Shown: positions 7,513 through 16,544, counted from the stretch's first letter. The stretch is DNA of 64,000 nt from Thermaerobacter marianensis DSM 12885 (GCF_000184705.1 NC_014831.1:1302001-1366000); one strand, 5' to 3'. A program made the numbers and translations. The notes: generated by a model not told the origin, from the letters alone.

Positions 7513-9348
7513 ATGGCACCGGTGCGGCGCGTGGCGGGACGAACCGGCCAGGACGGGACCGGGGCGGCCGAGGGCAACGGGCCGGAAGGCCGGCCGGTTC
7601 CGGAGCGGCCGGATCCTATCCCGGAGGGGGGGCAGGTCCGGGCGCGGCTCGACCCCGGGGCGCCGGGCAGGCAGGTCCGGGCACGACCGGACGCTCCGGC
7701 GGAGGGCGGACAGGCCCGGAAGCAGGCGGGCCCTGCGGGGAAGGGCGGGTCCCGCCGGGCACGGCAGGACCCCGCGGCCGAGGACCGCGATCCCCCGGAC
7801 GAACGGGCCCGCAGGCGGGCTGGCGGGCCGGAGCGGGCGCTCCTGGTCGGCGTGGCCTGGGAGCGGGACGGCCGGCTCTCCTTCGACGAGCGGATGGACG
7901 AGCTGAAGGAACTGGCCCGGTCGGCCGGCGCCCAGGTCGTGGGGGAGATCCGCCAGCGCCGCGGCCGCCCCGAGCCGGCCACCCTCATCGGCCCCGGCAA
8001 GGTGGCCGAGGTGGCCGACGCCCGCCGGCGCCTGGACGCGGACGTGGTGATCTTCGACCGTGACCTGACCCCGGCCCAGCTGCGGAACCTGGAGCGGGCC
8101 ATCGGCGGCAAGGTCATCGACCGGACCCAGCTGATCCTCGACATCTTCGCCGCCCGGGCCCGTAGCCGTGAAGGCCAGCTGCAGGTGGAGCTGGCCCAGC
8201 TCCAATACCTGCTGCCGCGCCTGGCGGGGATGGGCGAGGCCCTCTCGCGGCTGGGCGGCGGCATCGGCACCCGGGGTCCCGGCGAGACGCGGCTGGAGGT
8301 GGACCGGCGCCGCATCCGCCGGCGCATCGCCGACCTGCGGCGGATGCTGGCCGAGGTGAGGCGGCACCGGAGCGTCCAGCGCAAGGGGCGGCAACGGGCC
8401 GGCATCCCGGTGGTCGCCCTGGTGGGGTACACCAACGCCGGCAAGACCACCCTGCACGCGGCCCTGGTGCGTCGGTTCGGGGTGGCGGCGGGGCCCGTGG
8501 CGCAGGGCCGCGACCGCCTCTTCGACACCCTGGACCCGACGGTACGGCGGGTGAAGTGGCCCGGCGTGGGGCCGGTGCTGGTGGCGGATACCGTCGGGTT
8601 CATCCACGACCTGCCGCCCCACCTGATCGCCGCCTTCCGGGCCACCCTGGAGGAGGTGCTCGAGGCGGACCTCTTGCTCCACGTGGTCGACGCCTCCCAG
8701 CCCCGCTGGCCCGTGGACGTGGAGACGGTGGACGCCATCCTGGACGACCTGGGCGCGCGGCAGCCGCGACTGCTGGTGATGAACAAGATGGACGCGGTGG
8801 CTGCAGGCGTGGAAGATGCCGGCGCCGGGTGGGGGGAGGGACGGGGAGGGGAGGAGCCCGGGATCGCGCAACCGGCCACCCATGCCGAAGCGGCGCTGGG
8901 CGGGGATTCGACGGCCGATTGGGCGGCTGCGGGAGCGGCATCGCCGGTACCCGACGGGGTGGTGCCTGCGGCCAGCCAAGGGACGGCCCCCGCGACGGGG
9001 GGTGGGGCGGCCCGCGTCGGGCGTGGCGTGATGCCAGCGCCCCGAACGGGGCGAGCAGGCGGGGTCGTCCGTGTGTCCGCGTGGACCGGCCAGGGCCTCG
9101 ACGACCTGGCCGCGGCGGTGGCCGCGTTCCTCCAGCAAGGTCTGCGCCGGGTCACCGTGCTGGTCCCTTACCACCGGCCCGACCTCAGGACCCGCATCCA
9201 CGACGCGGGCACGGTGGAGGCGGAAGAACCGGGATCCGATGGCTGGACCCTGACGGCACGACTGCCGGAGGCCGAAGTCGGGCGGCTGCGCCGGGCGGGC
9301 TGCCGGTTCGAAGACCAGGCGGCTCCAGAGTCGGGAGCGGTGTTCTGA
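7513..9348 (+). CDS. hflX: Ribosome-associated GTPase HflX
   Basis: 611 residues; ATG with AAGGAGGG 5 bases upstream. HflX splits or rescues stalled ribosomes. The HflX N-terminal domain (TLIGPGKVAEV, the glycine-rich GGGIGTRGPGETRLE) precedes the G domain with G1 GYTNAGKTT near 306-314, G3 DTVGF, G4 NKMD near 423 and a G5-like SAWTGQG near 521. Two unusual parts: an N-terminal Gly/Arg/Pro extension of about 100 residues, and about 90 low-complexity residues inserted between G4 and G5, a place where the fold normally has a short strand. The next gene overlaps its stop as TGATG. Confidence 0.95.
   Translation: MAPVRRVAGRTGQDGTGAAEGNGPEGRPVPERPDPIPEGGQVRARLDPGAPGRQVRARPDAPAEGGQARKQAGPAGKGGSRRARQDPAAEDRDPPDERARRRAGGPERALLVGVAWERDGRLSFDERMDELKELARSAGAQVVGEIRQRRGRPEPATLIGPGKVAEVADARRRLDADVVIFDRDLTPAQLRNLERAIGGKVIDRTQLILDIFAARARSREGQLQVELAQLQYLLPRLAGMGEALSRLGGGIGTRGPGETRLEVDRRRIRRRIADLRRMLAEVRRHRSVQRKGRQRAGIPVVALVGYTNAGKTTLHAALVRRFGVAAGPVAQGRDRLFDTLDPTVRRVKWPGVGPVLVADTVGFIHDLPPHLIAAFRATLEEVLEADLLLHVVDASQPRWPVDVETVDAILDDLGARQPRLLVMNKMDAVAAGVEDAGAGWGEGRGGEEPGIAQPATHAEAALGGDSTADWAAAGAASPVPDGVVPAASQGTAPATGGGAARVGRGVMPAPRTGRAGGVVRVSAWTGQGLDDLAAAVAAFLQQGLRRVTVLVPYHRPDLRTRIHDAGTVEAEEPGSDGWTLTARLPEAEVGRLRRAGCRFEDQAAPESGAVF
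7537..7549 (+). repeat. Dispersed 13-mer GGACGAACCGGCC, copy 1
   Basis: Exact copy in the low-complexity N-terminal extension of hflX, codons 9-13, sense strand, encoding GRTG. Confidence 0.7.
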
Positions 9349-9917
9349 TGGACATCCCCATCGACGCCGTACGCATGGTGGCCGGTCCGAACGGCTGGAT
9401 CCCCGTCGCCCTGGCGGCGGGTCCCGATCCTGCCGGCGGCCCCTGGTGGCTGGCCGTCCTGGCGACCCTGGGCATCGCCGCGGGTTTGGCAGGTACGGTC
9501 ATTCCCGTGCTGCCGGGACTGCCGCTGGTGTTCCTGTCCATTGCCGTCTATGCCGTGGCGACGGGATTCCGCGTGATCCCGCCTGGTGCCCTGGCCGTCA
9601 TGCTGCTGGCGACCGCGGCCGGGATGGCCCTGGAATATGGGCTGGGTCCGGCCGCCGCCCGGCGGCGCGGGGCCAGCCGGGCCGCCTTCTGGGGCGCCAT
9701 CGTGGGCGGCATCGCCGGAGCCTGGTCGTTCCCGCCCCTGGGGCTCCTCCTGGGTCCCCTGGCCGGCGCCGTGGTGGGCGAGTTATGGAGCGGCCGCTCC
9801 TGGCAGCAGGCCCTTGCCACGGGCTGGACCACGGTGGCGGGCCTTCTGGCCGGCCTGCTGCTCGAGCTCACCATCGGCGTCGCGATGGCGGTCTATTTCT
9901 GGATCCGCGCGTTCTGA
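9348..9917 (+). CDS. DUF456-family membrane protein
   Basis: 189 residues starting at the ATG that overlaps the hflX stop (TGATG), so it is translationally coupled to hflX. There are about four to five hydrophobic segments, with Gly-rich stretches such as GAIVGGIAGAW and LGLLLGPLAGAVVGE that are typical of DUF456 proteins. The molecular role of the family is unknown. It is probably an inner-membrane protein. It is convergent with lexA, with only 11 bases between the two stops, and no terminator hairpin is visible between them. Confidence 0.75.
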   Translation: MDIPIDAVRMVAGPNGWIPVALAAGPDPAGGPWWLAVLATLGIAAGLAGTVIPVLPGLPLVFLSIAVYAVATGFRVIPPGALAVMLLATAAGMALEYGLGPAAARRRGASRAAFWGAIVGGIAGAWSFPPLGLLLGPLAGAVVGELWSGRSWQQALATGWTTVAGLLAGLLLELTIGVAMAVYFWIRAF

Positions 9918-9928
9918 CCGGGATTGCC

Positions 9929-10534
9929 TCAGCCCATGCGCCGCAGCAACGCGACGACCTTCCCCAGCACCCGGGCGTGCCGGACGCGAATGGGCTCCAT
10001 GGCCGGGTTCTCCGGCTGGAGGCGGATCCCGTCCCGTTCCTGGTAAAAGCGCTTGACGGTCGCCTCGTCTTCCAGCAGGGCGACCACGATGTCACCGTTC
10101 TGGGCGGTGTCCTGCCGGCGGACGATCACGTAGTCGCCGTCCAGGATGCCGGCGCCGATCATGCTGTCCCCCCGGATGCGCAGGGCGAAGACCTCCCCCT
10201 CGGGGACCAGGTCTGCCGGGAGCGGGAGGATGTCCTCGATGTTTTCCACCGCCAGGATGGGCTGCCCCGCCGTCACCTGGCCCACCAGCGGCACGGGTAC
10301 GGTCCGGGTGCGGACGTTGGCTTCGTCCAGGATCTCGATGGCCCGCGGCTTGGTGGGATCCCGCCGGATGTAGCCCTTCCGCTCCAGCTGGGCGAGGTAG
10401 GTGTGCACCGTCGACGTGCTCTTGAGGCCGACCGCCTCGCCGATCTCCCGTACCGAGGGAGGATAGCCGCGCTCGCGGACCCACCCCTTGATGAAGTCGA
10501 GGATCTCCCGCTGCCTGCGGGTCAGTTCCTGCAA
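9929..10534 (-). CDS. lexA: SOS response repressor LexA
   Basis: 201 residues. The start is taken as TTG 10534, 8 bases after AGGAGG; no ATG or GTG fits both the ribosome site and the known N terminus ([10 protein letters not shown]). The winged helix DNA-binding domain is at 1-70. The self-cleavage site is Ala89-Gly90, with catalytic Ser124 in GDSM and Lys161. RecA filaments trigger cleavage and so release SOS genes. An SOS-like box at 10600-10613 lies upstream, consistent with autoregulation, and the divergent neighbour is a division-inhibitor-like gene with its own box. Confidence 0.95.
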   Translation of the reverse strand: MQELTRRQREILDFIKGWVRERGYPPSVREIGEAVGLKSTSTVHTYLAQLERKGYIRRDPTKPRAIEILDEANVRTRTVPVPLVGQVTAGQPILAVENIEDILPLPADLVPEGEVFALRIRGDSMIGAGILDGDYVIVRRQDTAQNGDIVVALLEDEATVKRFYQERDGIRLQPENPAMEPIRVRHARVLGKVVALLRRMG

Positions 10535-10599
10535 CGCCCGCACCTCCTGTTTTCGGCACGCCAGCTGCCGCCATTGTAAGGGACCGAATGCAGGTTCTG

Positions 10600-10613
10600 C
10601 AAACAACTGTTCG
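10600..10613. promoter_or_regulatory. Predicted LexA (SOS) box upstream of lexA
   Basis: CAAACAACTGTTCG; its reverse CGAACAGTTGTTTG keeps the CGAAC-N4-GTT core of the Gram-positive SOS box, with mismatches in the centre and last base. It is 66 bases upstream of the lexA start. Confidence 0.6.
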
Positions 10614-10847
10614 CAAACCCAGGCCGATCTCCTTCCGGGCCTCCCCAGCAAGCGCAACGACGGGTCCAACCCGTCATGCCCCCCCTCCCCGGCCGGACGA
10701 TGGTCGTGGAGGGCCGGCCGTCGCCGTTCCGAGACCACGATGTCTACGGCGGTGGCCGGCGGGGCGCGGGGAGACGGGGCGCCGGGGGTTGCAGCGGGAC
10801 GGTGCGGGGAGCCGCGGCGCCCCTGCGGAAGTTCGGGACTTGACCTG

Positions 10848-10861
10848 CGAACACATGTTCC
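10848..10861. promoter_or_regulatory. Predicted LexA (SOS) box upstream of the yneA-like gene
   Basis: CGAACACATGTTCC matches the Gram-positive consensus CGAACRNRYGTTYC at every position. It lies 54 bases upstream of the LysM protein start and is the strongest operator candidate in this 380-base divergent region. Confidence 0.85.
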
Positions 10862-10880
10862 CATACCATGGGGATGACAC

Positions 10881-10894
10881 CAAACACGTGTTTG
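10881..10894. promoter_or_regulatory. Perfect palindrome, possible second LexA operator
   Basis: CAAACACGTGTTTG is a perfect 14-base palindrome 33 bases after the consensus SOS box start and 21 bases before the yneA-like start codon. It resembles a degenerate SOS box (CaAAC...GTTTg) and could bind a second LexA dimer. Confidence 0.45.
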
Positions 10895-10914
10895 CGTCCG
10901 GGAGGGGGTTGGCC

Positions 10915-11340
10915 ATGGCGGGGTCCGCCATGTCTTCGCGACGGCGCAGGTACCGGTGGCGGCCTGCCCGAAGCCTGGCGTTCTTGACGACGGTGCTCAT
11001 CCTCATGCTGGCGACGGGTATGGGTGTCGAGGCGTGGCCTTCGCGGGCATCCGCTCGGGGCGACGGGGGCGATGCCGTTCCCGCCGTTCCTCCAGCCGGA
11101 CCCGGTGTGACTTGGCATGGTCGCGCAGGTGAATCGCGCAGCGCGTTGCGGCCGGACGGCTCCGTCGTCGTCGTGGTGCGCCCGGGCGACACCCTTTGGG
11201 AAGTGGCGCAGCGCTATGGCCGCACCGACCGGGATCCTCGGGACGTAGTCGCCGCGATCATGGAGGCCAGCGGATTGTCAACCGCCCAGCTCCGGCCGGG
11301 CATGGTGCTGGTGGTCCCCGCGGCCTTGGCGCGCCGCTAG
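10915..11340 (+). CDS. YneA-like SOS cell-division suppressor (membrane anchor plus LysM)
   Basis: 141 residues; ATG with GGAGGGGG 7 bases upstream. A basic N terminus, one membrane segment at about 19-38, a Pro/Gly-rich spacer, then a LysM peptidoglycan-binding domain ([15 protein letters not shown] onward). This layout and position, divergent from lexA with a perfect SOS box, match yneA of Bacillus, whose product delays division during SOS. Sequence identity outside LysM cannot be judged here, so the symbol is not assigned. Confidence 0.8.
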   Translation: MAGSAMSSRRRRYRWRPARSLAFLTTVLILMLATGMGVEAWPSRASARGDGGDAVPAVPPAGPGVTWHGRAGESRSALRPDGSVVVVVRPGDTLWEVAQRYGRTDRDPRDVVAAIMEASGLSTAQLRPGMVLVVPAALARR

Positions 11341-11746
11341 GCGGCTCCCTGTTCGGTGGCCGGAAGGAGCAGGAGGTGGCTTGCCGGAGCAGGCCGATGG
11401 ATCGCCTGGGTGACGCTGTTTCTCCATAGAATCGGAGCCCGTGGTCGAACCGGGTGCGGCAAGGCGGGGCACGCAGGGTCCGCCAGGCGGAGTGCGTGAC
11501 GGCAGCCGGACCGTGCCGGGGGTCGGTACGATGTACCGCCGCCGCCTGAACTTCGCAGAAGTAGCATTATGTTAACTAACGCGGGAACGCGGGCATGGGC
11601 CGCGATCCGGCCCATGCCCTCCGGGTTCCCCACCACCCGAGACCCACACCCAGCGCGGCCCCGCCCTCCCAGCCTGTGGGGCGGCAGTGGCCAGCATGGG
11701 CTGCAGCGCTGGCGGTGGTCTCCTGCTCTCGCCGCGGGCCCCGCCG
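11341..11746. other. Convergent intergenic region (yneA-like / crotonase)
   Basis: 406 bases between two convergent stops. No supported gene. It includes an AT-rich patch with GTTAAC near 11572, rare in this genome, and the hairpin listed separately. The only open frames are overlapping shadows without ribosome sites. Confidence 0.5.
11591..11619. terminator. Hairpin between convergent genes
   Basis: GGGCATGGGCCG (11591-11602) pairs perfectly with CGGCCCATGCCC (11608-11619) around a 5-base loop. There is no T run on either side, so it is a structural, not a classical, terminator candidate for either convergent transcript. Confidence 0.45.
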
Positions 11747-12556
11747 CTAGAGCGGCGACTCCGGCTGGAACCGCGGCGCCCGCTTGGCCCGCAGCGATGC
11801 CAGGCCCTCGGCGGCGTCCGGCAGGGTAAAGCCCAGGAACTCCAGGGCCGTCGAAGTGTCGAAGATCGGGCCGGCCGCCCTGAGCCAGTTGTTGAGGGCG
11901 TACTTGGTCCAGCGGATGGCCGTCGGGCTGCCTGCGGCCAGGCGCCGGGCGATGGCCAGGGCCGTCTCCCGCGCCTGGCCGTCGTCGACGCAGAGGGACA
12001 CCAGCCCCATCCTCTCCGCCTGCTCTCCCGTCACGGGCTCGTTGAGAAGCAGGTGGTACTTGGCCTTGGCCATGCCGACCAGCAGCGGCCAAACGATGGC
12101 GGCGTGATCGCCTGCCGCCACGCCCAGGCGGACGTGGCCGTCCAGCAGCCGGGCGCCGCGGGCCGCCACGGAGATGTCGGCCAGCAGGGCCACGGCGAGA
12201 CCGGCCCCCACCGCCGGCCCTTCGATGGCGGAGACCACGGGCTTGGAGCAGTGGATCAGGTTGTAGACCAGGTCGCGGGCTTCCTTCCACACCCGCACCC
12301 GGACCTGCGGGTCCTGGATGATCGCTTCCACCAGCCGGAAGTCGCCGCCGGCGGAAAAGGCCTTCCCGGCGCCCCGCACCAGGACCACCCGCACCTGGGC
12401 ATCGGCGTCCAGGTCCCGCCAGATCCGGGCCAGTTCGGTGTGGGTCTCGGCGTCGATGGAGTTCAAAGTTTCCGGCCGTTCCAGGACCACCTCGAGGATG
12501 CCGGGCTCGGCCCACCCGAGCTGCAACCGGCGGTACTGCGGCCACCACGAGGCCAT
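11747..12556 (-). CDS. Enoyl-CoA hydratase/isomerase (crotonase) family protein
   Basis: 269 residues from ATG 12556, which follows GGAGGGGGG. Crotonase-fold features: [12 protein letters not shown] (first oxyanion loop), [10 protein letters not shown] (second oxyanion loop), and [18 protein letters not shown], where many family members have a catalytic Glu or Asp. These enzymes act on acyl-CoA thioesters in beta-oxidation or related pathways. Substrate cannot be predicted. It stands alone between a terminator of the upstream oxidoreductase and a convergent region; no other fatty-acid genes are adjacent. Confidence 0.85.
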   Translation of the reverse strand: MASWWPQYRRLQLGWAEPGILEVVLERPETLNSIDAETHTELARIWRDLDADAQVRVVLVRGAGKAFSAGGDFRLVEAIIQDPQVRVRVWKEARDLVYNLIHCSKPVVSAIEGPAVGAGLAVALLADISVAARGARLLDGHVRLGVAAGDHAAIVWPLLVGMAKAKYHLLLNEPVTGEQAERMGLVSLCVDDGQARETALAIARRLAAGSPTAIRWTKYALNNWLRAAGPIFDTSTALEFLGFTLPDAAEGLASLRAKRAPRFQPESPL

Positions 12557-12595
12557 GGTCTTCCCCCCTCCGGGGCGCCCGACGCGCCGTGGATA

Positions 12596-12625
12596 ACGCG
12601 CCGAACACCAAGACGCGCCGAACAC
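12596..12625. repeat. Short direct repeat upstream of the crotonase gene
   Basis: ACGCGCCGAACAC occurs at 12596-12608 and 12613-12625, a period of 17 bases, between the crotonase start and the upstream terminator. It may be an operator pair for the crotonase promoter. Confidence 0.4.
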
Positions 12626-12630
12626 GAACA

Positions 12631-12667
12631 AAGAGGAGTTCGGCCCGGGCCGAGCCGAACTCCTCTT
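12631..12667 (-). terminator. Rho-independent terminator of the oxidoreductase gene
   Basis: AAGAGGAGTTCGGC (12631-12644) pairs perfectly over 14 bases with 12654-12667, loop of 9. Read on the minus strand the stem ends in CTCTTTGTTCGTGTT, a T-rich tail, which fits termination of the gene ending at 12721. Confidence 0.8.
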
Positions 12668-12720
12668 GCTCCCCGTCCGTTCGCGTGTGGCCGTCGCTGG
12701 GCGGGCCGGGCCGACGGGCC

Positions 12721-13689
12721 CTACGGCCGCACGCGCAAGACGATCTTGCCGCGGACGCCGCCCTCCTCGAGGCGAGCGTGGGCTTCGGCCACCTGGTTGA
12801 GCGGCAGGATGCCGTCCAGGGCCGGGCGCAGCCGGCCGCCTTCGATGAGCGTCCGCAGGGCGTCCAGCTTGTATCGCGCCCGCTCGAGGAACAGGCCGTG
12901 GATGGTCAGGTTCTTCGGGTACGCGATGCTCAGGTTGACCTGGCCGCCGCCGAGGATGGTCACCACCCGCCCGTGGGGCCGGGTGACCTCGAAACTCCGC
13001 GTCAGCACGTCGCCGCCCACGGTGTCCAGCACCAGGTCGACGCCCCGGCCGCCCGTCTCCTGGCGGATGATCTCGACGAAGTCCTGGGTCCGGTAGTCGA
13101 TCACCCGGTCGGCCCCCAGCGACTTGACGAACTCGGCGTTCTCCGCCCGGGCCGTGGCGTAGACGAAGGCGCCCGCCGCCTTGGCGATCTGCACGGCGAA
13201 GTGGCCCACGCCGCCGGCGGCCCCGTGGATCAGCACCGTCTCCCCCACCCGCAGGCCGCCGCGGGTGATCAGGGCATCCCAGGCGGTACCGCCCGCCAGG
13301 GGCACCGCAGCCGCCTCGGTGTGGGACAGGTTCTCCGGCTTGCGGGCGACGATCTCCTGCCGCGCCACGTGGTACGGGGCGTAACTGCCCGGCCGCCCGC
13401 CGAAGATCTCCGGGGTGTAATACACCTCGTCGCCGGGCTTGAAGTCGGTGACGCCCGGCCCGACGGCCGCCACCACGCCGGAGACGTCGTAGCCGATGAT
13501 GGCCGGCGGCCGGACCCCCGCCCAGGTGCCGTTGCGGCGGATCTTGTAGTCGACGGGATTGACCGACGTGGCGTGGACCTCCACCAGGACCTCACCGGGG
13601 CCCGGCTCCGGCACCGGCACCTGGCGCTCCTCGAACACCTCCGGCCCGCCAAAGGAACGGATGAACATCGCCTTCATCGTCTCGGCCAA
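12721..13689 (-). CDS. Zinc-free MDR oxidoreductase (NADPH:quinone reductase-like)
   Basis: 322 residues. TTG 13689 is taken as start because GGAGGG lies 8 bases upstream; ATG 13677 is 20 bases away. Medium-chain dehydrogenase layout: GroES-like N-terminal half with [10 protein letters not shown] and GYDVSGVV, then a Rossmann half with the nucleotide motif [16 protein letters not shown]. The zinc-ligand cysteines of alcohol dehydrogenases are lacking, so it belongs with quinone oxidoreductases. It probably reduces quinones or enones with NADPH. It is transcribed alone, with a terminator downstream. Confidence 0.88.
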   Translation of the reverse strand: MAETMKAMFIRSFGGPEVFEERQVPVPEPGPGEVLVEVHATSVNPVDYKIRRNGTWAGVRPPAIIGYDVSGVVAAVGPGVTDFKPGDEVYYTPEIFGGRPGSYAPYHVARQEIVARKPENLSHTEAAAVPLAGGTAWDALITRGGLRVGETVLIHGAAGGVGHFAVQIAKAAGAFVYATARAENAEFVKSLGADRVIDYRTQDFVEIIRQETGGRGVDLVLDTVGGDVLTRSFEVTRPHGRVVTILGGGQVNLSIAYPKNLTIHGLFLERARYKLDALRTLIEGGRLRPALDGILPLNQVAEAHARLEEGGVRGKIVLRVRP

Positions 13690-14080
13690 TGGGGATCCCT
13701 CCTGCCCGCTCCACCGTCCTTGGATTGAACGGGTTCCTCTTCCACCGGCTGGAGAGGGGCACCCATTTCACGGGTTAGCCCATCGCTACCAGCATCGTCA
13801 AGCTGGGGACCCCATCCGACGGGGCAGGCCGGACCCCGACGGCCTGAACCCCCGGTGGGGCCGGAAGGACCGCGGCCGGTCACGGTCAAACCCTATCCCG
13901 GGAAGGGCTGGAGGCCCCGCTGCCCCGAGCCGCGCGCCTGCCTCTGGCCGGGGCCGAGGGGCACCCACGGCTCCCACCGGCCCCGCCGGACCGGGCGGCT
14001 CGCTCCCACCGCGGACCGCAGCCCTGGTTCGGTGGCGAGCCCCACGCCCCGGTGGCCAGCCCGACGCTGTCGAAGGAGCG
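13690..14080. other. Divergent intergenic region, oxidoreductase / MFS
   Basis: 391 bases with no supported gene. It holds a minus-strand promoter candidate (listed) and the AAGGAG site just before the transporter start; the rest shows no motif I can name. Confidence 0.5.
13772..13801 (-). promoter_or_regulatory. Possible sigma-A promoter of the MDR oxidoreductase
   Basis: On the minus strand TTGACG (13796-13801) is followed after 18 bases by TAACCC (13772-13777). The -35 is good, the -10 is poor. It is placed about 75 bases before the TTG start. Confidence 0.35.
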
Positions 14081-15556
14081 ATGCCTACGAAGACCAGTGT
14101 ACCCCCACGGACCGGCGCCGGCGAACGCTCCGCCGCCGCGATCCAGTCCCCTTCACGGCAACGGCACGACCCGCCCGTTCCCGTCCACCCCGAACCCCGG
14201 GTGCCGCGCCATCGCTGGCTGCTGCTTGCCCTGGCCACCCTGCAGCAGGCGGGGCTGACGGCCGTGCGCTTCGGCATTCCCGTCCTGGCGCCCTTCATCC
14301 GGGCCGACCTGGGCCTCTCGCTGTCGGCCACCGGGATGATCCTGGGTGCCTTCGACCTCGGGGCGCTCTTGACGTTCTACGCCACCGGCCGGCTGACCGA
14401 CCGCTTCGGTGACCGGCGGGTGATGGCGGCGGGGGCGATCGTCACCGGGGCGGTCACCGCGGCCGCCGCCCTGGGCCGGGGCGGCTTCGGGCTCCTCCTG
14501 GGGCTGCTCGTTCTGGCCGGGACGGGCTTCCCGTCGAGCCAGGTGGCGGGAAGTCACGCCGTCGTCGGCTGGTTCCCGGTGCACGAGCGGGGCCTGGCCA
14601 TGGGCATTCGCCAGGCGGGCCTGCCCGCGGGCGGCTTCGCCGCCGCCCTGGTCTTGCCGGGGCTGGCCGCTGCGTGGGGCTGGCGGGTCGCCCTCATGGC
14701 GGCCGCCCTGGCCTGTATGGCCAGCGGAGTGCTGGTGGGGCTCGTTCTTCCCCGGGACGAACCCGGCCCGCGCCAACCGGTCCCGGCGGGCGTCGCACGG
14801 GCCGGAACCGCCCCTGCCCCGGGCGGGACCGCCGGCGGGCCGGCGCGACCTGCCACCGGACACGCCCCTGCTGCTGCCCGGCAACCCGGAGCGTGGGAGG
14901 TGGCGGGCTGGTTCTTCCGCCAGGCGCCGCTGGTGCTGGTGACCCTGGTGGCCTGCCTGCTGGCGTCGGTCCAGTTCAGTCTGACCGGTTACCTTCCCCT
15001 GTTCATGGAAGACGTCTTCCGCTGGCCCCCGGAGGCGGCGGGGCGGCTGCTGCTGGTGGTCCACCTGGGCGGGGTGCTGGGCCGGCTGGCCTGGGGGTGG
15101 GCGTCGGACCGCGTCTTCGGGGGCGAGCGGGCCCGTCCCATGGCCGGGGCAGCCTTGACGGGGACGGCCGTAGCGGCCCTGCTGGTGCTGGTGGCCCTGG
15201 CCGGCGGGCCTGGCTGGGGCGGGCTCGGTGGCACCGTGGCCATGGTGCTGCTGGCCGGAGCCGGCGGGTTCGGCTGCCTGGGCTGGAACGGGCTCTATAC
15301 CACGGTGGTGGCCGAGCAGGCCGGACCGCGGTCGGCGCCGGCCCTGGGGCTCAGCATGACCGTCCTGTACGTCTTCACCATGCTGGCGCCACCCCTTTTC
15401 GGCCGGGTGGTCGACGCGGCAGGCCACTACGCGGTGGCCTGGGGCATGGCGGTGGTGCTGCAGGTCCTGGGGTTCGCCACGGTGCGCAGGCTGCACCGCA
15501 CCCTGACGCGCCCCGGTCCGGCCGCCGCGGCGGCACCCCCGGCCGGGCGCGCTTGA
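14081..15556 (+). CDS. Major facilitator superfamily transporter
   Basis: 491 residues; ATG with AAGGAG very close upstream. About twelve hydrophobic segments. The loop after segment 2 reads GRLTDRFGDRRV, the MFS signature between helices 2 and 3. The N-terminal 45 residues are polar and Pro-rich. A hydrophilic Ala/Pro/Gly loop near the middle, including DEPGPRQP, separates the two six-helix halves. MFS proteins move small solutes by proton or solute coupling; substrate is not evident. It is followed 27 bases later by a phosphoesterase gene on the same strand. Confidence 0.9.
   Translation: MPTKTSVPPRTGAGERSAAAIQSPSRQRHDPPVPVHPEPRVPRHRWLLLALATLQQAGLTAVRFGIPVLAPFIRADLGLSLSATGMILGAFDLGALLTFYATGRLTDRFGDRRVMAAGAIVTGAVTAAAALGRGGFGLLLGLLVLAGTGFPSSQVAGSHAVVGWFPVHERGLAMGIRQAGLPAGGFAAALVLPGLAAAWGWRVALMAAALACMASGVLVGLVLPRDEPGPRQPVPAGVARAGTAPAPGGTAGGPARPATGHAPAAARQPGAWEVAGWFFRQAPLVLVTLVACLLASVQFSLTGYLPLFMEDVFRWPPEAAGRLLLVVHLGGVLGRLAWGWASDRVFGGERARPMAGAALTGTAVAALLVLVALAGGPGWGGLGGTVAMVLLAGAGGFGCLGWNGLYTTVVAEQAGPRSAPALGLSMTVLYVFTMLAPPLFGRVVDAAGHYAVAWGMAVVLQVLGFATVRRLHRTLTRPGPAAAAAPPAGRA
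14756..14768 (+). repeat. C-insertion variant of the dispersed 13-mer family
   Basis: GACGAACCCGGCC in the cytoplasmic central loop of the MFS protein, sense strand, encoding DEPG as in the MutL copy. Confidence 0.5.
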
Positions 15557-15583
15557 GGCCGGGACATCAAGGAGGTGAAGCCG

Positions 15584-16384
15584 GTGAAGGTGGCGGTGAT
15601 CAGCGACGTCCATGGCAACGGCCCGGCGCTGGAGGCCGTACTGGCCGACATCGACCGGCGGGGCGTCGACGCGGTGTACTGCCTGGGTGACGTCGTCCTT
15701 CAGGGGCCCCACGGGGCCGCGTGCGTCGACCGGTTGCGGGAGCGGGGCATCCCCACGGTGCGGGGCAATACCGACCGCTACCTGGCCGTGGACGGTGCCG
15801 TGCCGAACCTGGCGCCCGGCGAGGCGGACGCCTTCCTCCGCCCGTGGCGCGAGGCGCTGGGCCCCGAGCGGCTGGCCTGGCTGGGGGCGCTGCCCGAGCG
15901 TTTGGAGGTCCGCTGGGGAGAGGTGACGGCCCTGCTGGTCCACGGCTCCCCCCGCTCCGACGAGGAGCCCCTCCTCCCCTTCTCCACCGGCGGAGGAACC
16001 GGCCCGGGCGGCGGCGCCGCTTCCGCGGCCGGCGAGGGCGCCGGAGGCGGTGAAGGCGCCGGCGGGAGCCAGGGGCCTCTGACCAGTGTGTCGGCCCAGC
16101 TGGTCCTCTTCGGCCACCACCACCTGCAGCTGGCCTGGCGGCAGGAGGGCCGGTGGATGGTCGGGCCCGGCAGCGTGGGTATGCCCTTCGACGAGGACCC
16201 GCGGGCGGCCTACGTGCTGATCGAGGTGCGGGAGGGAGACGGGCCGGGTGCTCTGGACGTGACCCTGGTCCGGGTGCCCTACGACCTCGAGGCCACGCTG
16301 GCGGCCCACCGGGAGGCGGGGCTGGCGGATCACAACCCCCTCTACCCCGAGCAGCTGCGCCAGGCCCGGTTGCGCCCGCGTTGA
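15584..16384 (+). CDS. Calcineurin-like metallophosphoesterase
   Basis: 266 residues from GTG 15584, 8 bases after AAGGAGG; a GTG at 15575 overlaps that site. The five metal-binding blocks are present: SDVHGN, CLGDVV, RGNTD, LVHGSP and FGHHHLQ. This is the YfcE/MJ0936-like phosphodiesterase type, usually a cytoplasmic enzyme acting on phosphodiesters or nucleotides. A Gly-rich insertion of about 35 residues lies between the fourth and fifth blocks. It is likely cotranscribed with the transporter. Confidence 0.9.
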   Translation: MKVAVISDVHGNGPALEAVLADIDRRGVDAVYCLGDVVLQGPHGAACVDRLRERGIPTVRGNTDRYLAVDGAVPNLAPGEADAFLRPWREALGPERLAWLGALPERLEVRWGEVTALLVHGSPRSDEEPLLPFSTGGGTGPGGGAASAAGEGAGGGEGAGGSQGPLTSVSAQLVLFGHHHLQLAWRQEGRWMVGPGSVGMPFDEDPRAAYVLIEVREGDGPGALDVTLVRVPYDLEATLAAHREAGLADHNPLYPEQLRQARLRPR

Positions 16385-16392
16385 GGTTCCGG

Positions 16393-16450
16393 CGGGCCAA
16401 GCCAGGCTGCGGGGAAAAGGGCTTTCCTCCCCGCGGCCCGGCTTGGCCCG
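16393..16450. terminator. Nested hairpin between convergent genes
   Basis: CGGGCCAAGCC (16393-16403) pairs with GGCTTGGCCCG (16440-16450), enclosing a second stem GCGGGG/CCCCGC with A- and T-rich flanks. It starts 9 bases after the phosphoesterase stop and lies 95 bases beyond the aldehyde dehydrogenase stop, so it could end transcription from both sides. Confidence 0.6.
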
Positions 16451-16515
16451 TCCCGGTTCTTCCGGGTCCTTTCCGGCCCGCCGCCGGCAACGGGTCCCGG
16501 GTGCTGGCCCCTGGC

Positions 16516-16528
16516 GCCGGGTTCGTCC
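16516..16528 (-). repeat. C-insertion variant of the dispersed 13-mer family
   Basis: GCCGGGTTCGTCC in the plus strand, 17-29 bases beyond the aldehyde dehydrogenase stop; another copy placed just past a gene end. Confidence 0.4.
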
Positions 16529-16544
16529 GGAACCACCCGGTGCT

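Noticed and set aside
7135-9201. A 688-codon minus-strand frame across hflX
   Set aside because: Shadow of hflX; rich in Pro/Arg/His, with no recognisable domain or start site.
14153-16333. A 726-codon minus-strand frame through the MFS and phosphoesterase genes
   Set aside because: Composition (Gln/His/Gly/Arg) is typical of a complementary shadow of real genes on the plus strand.
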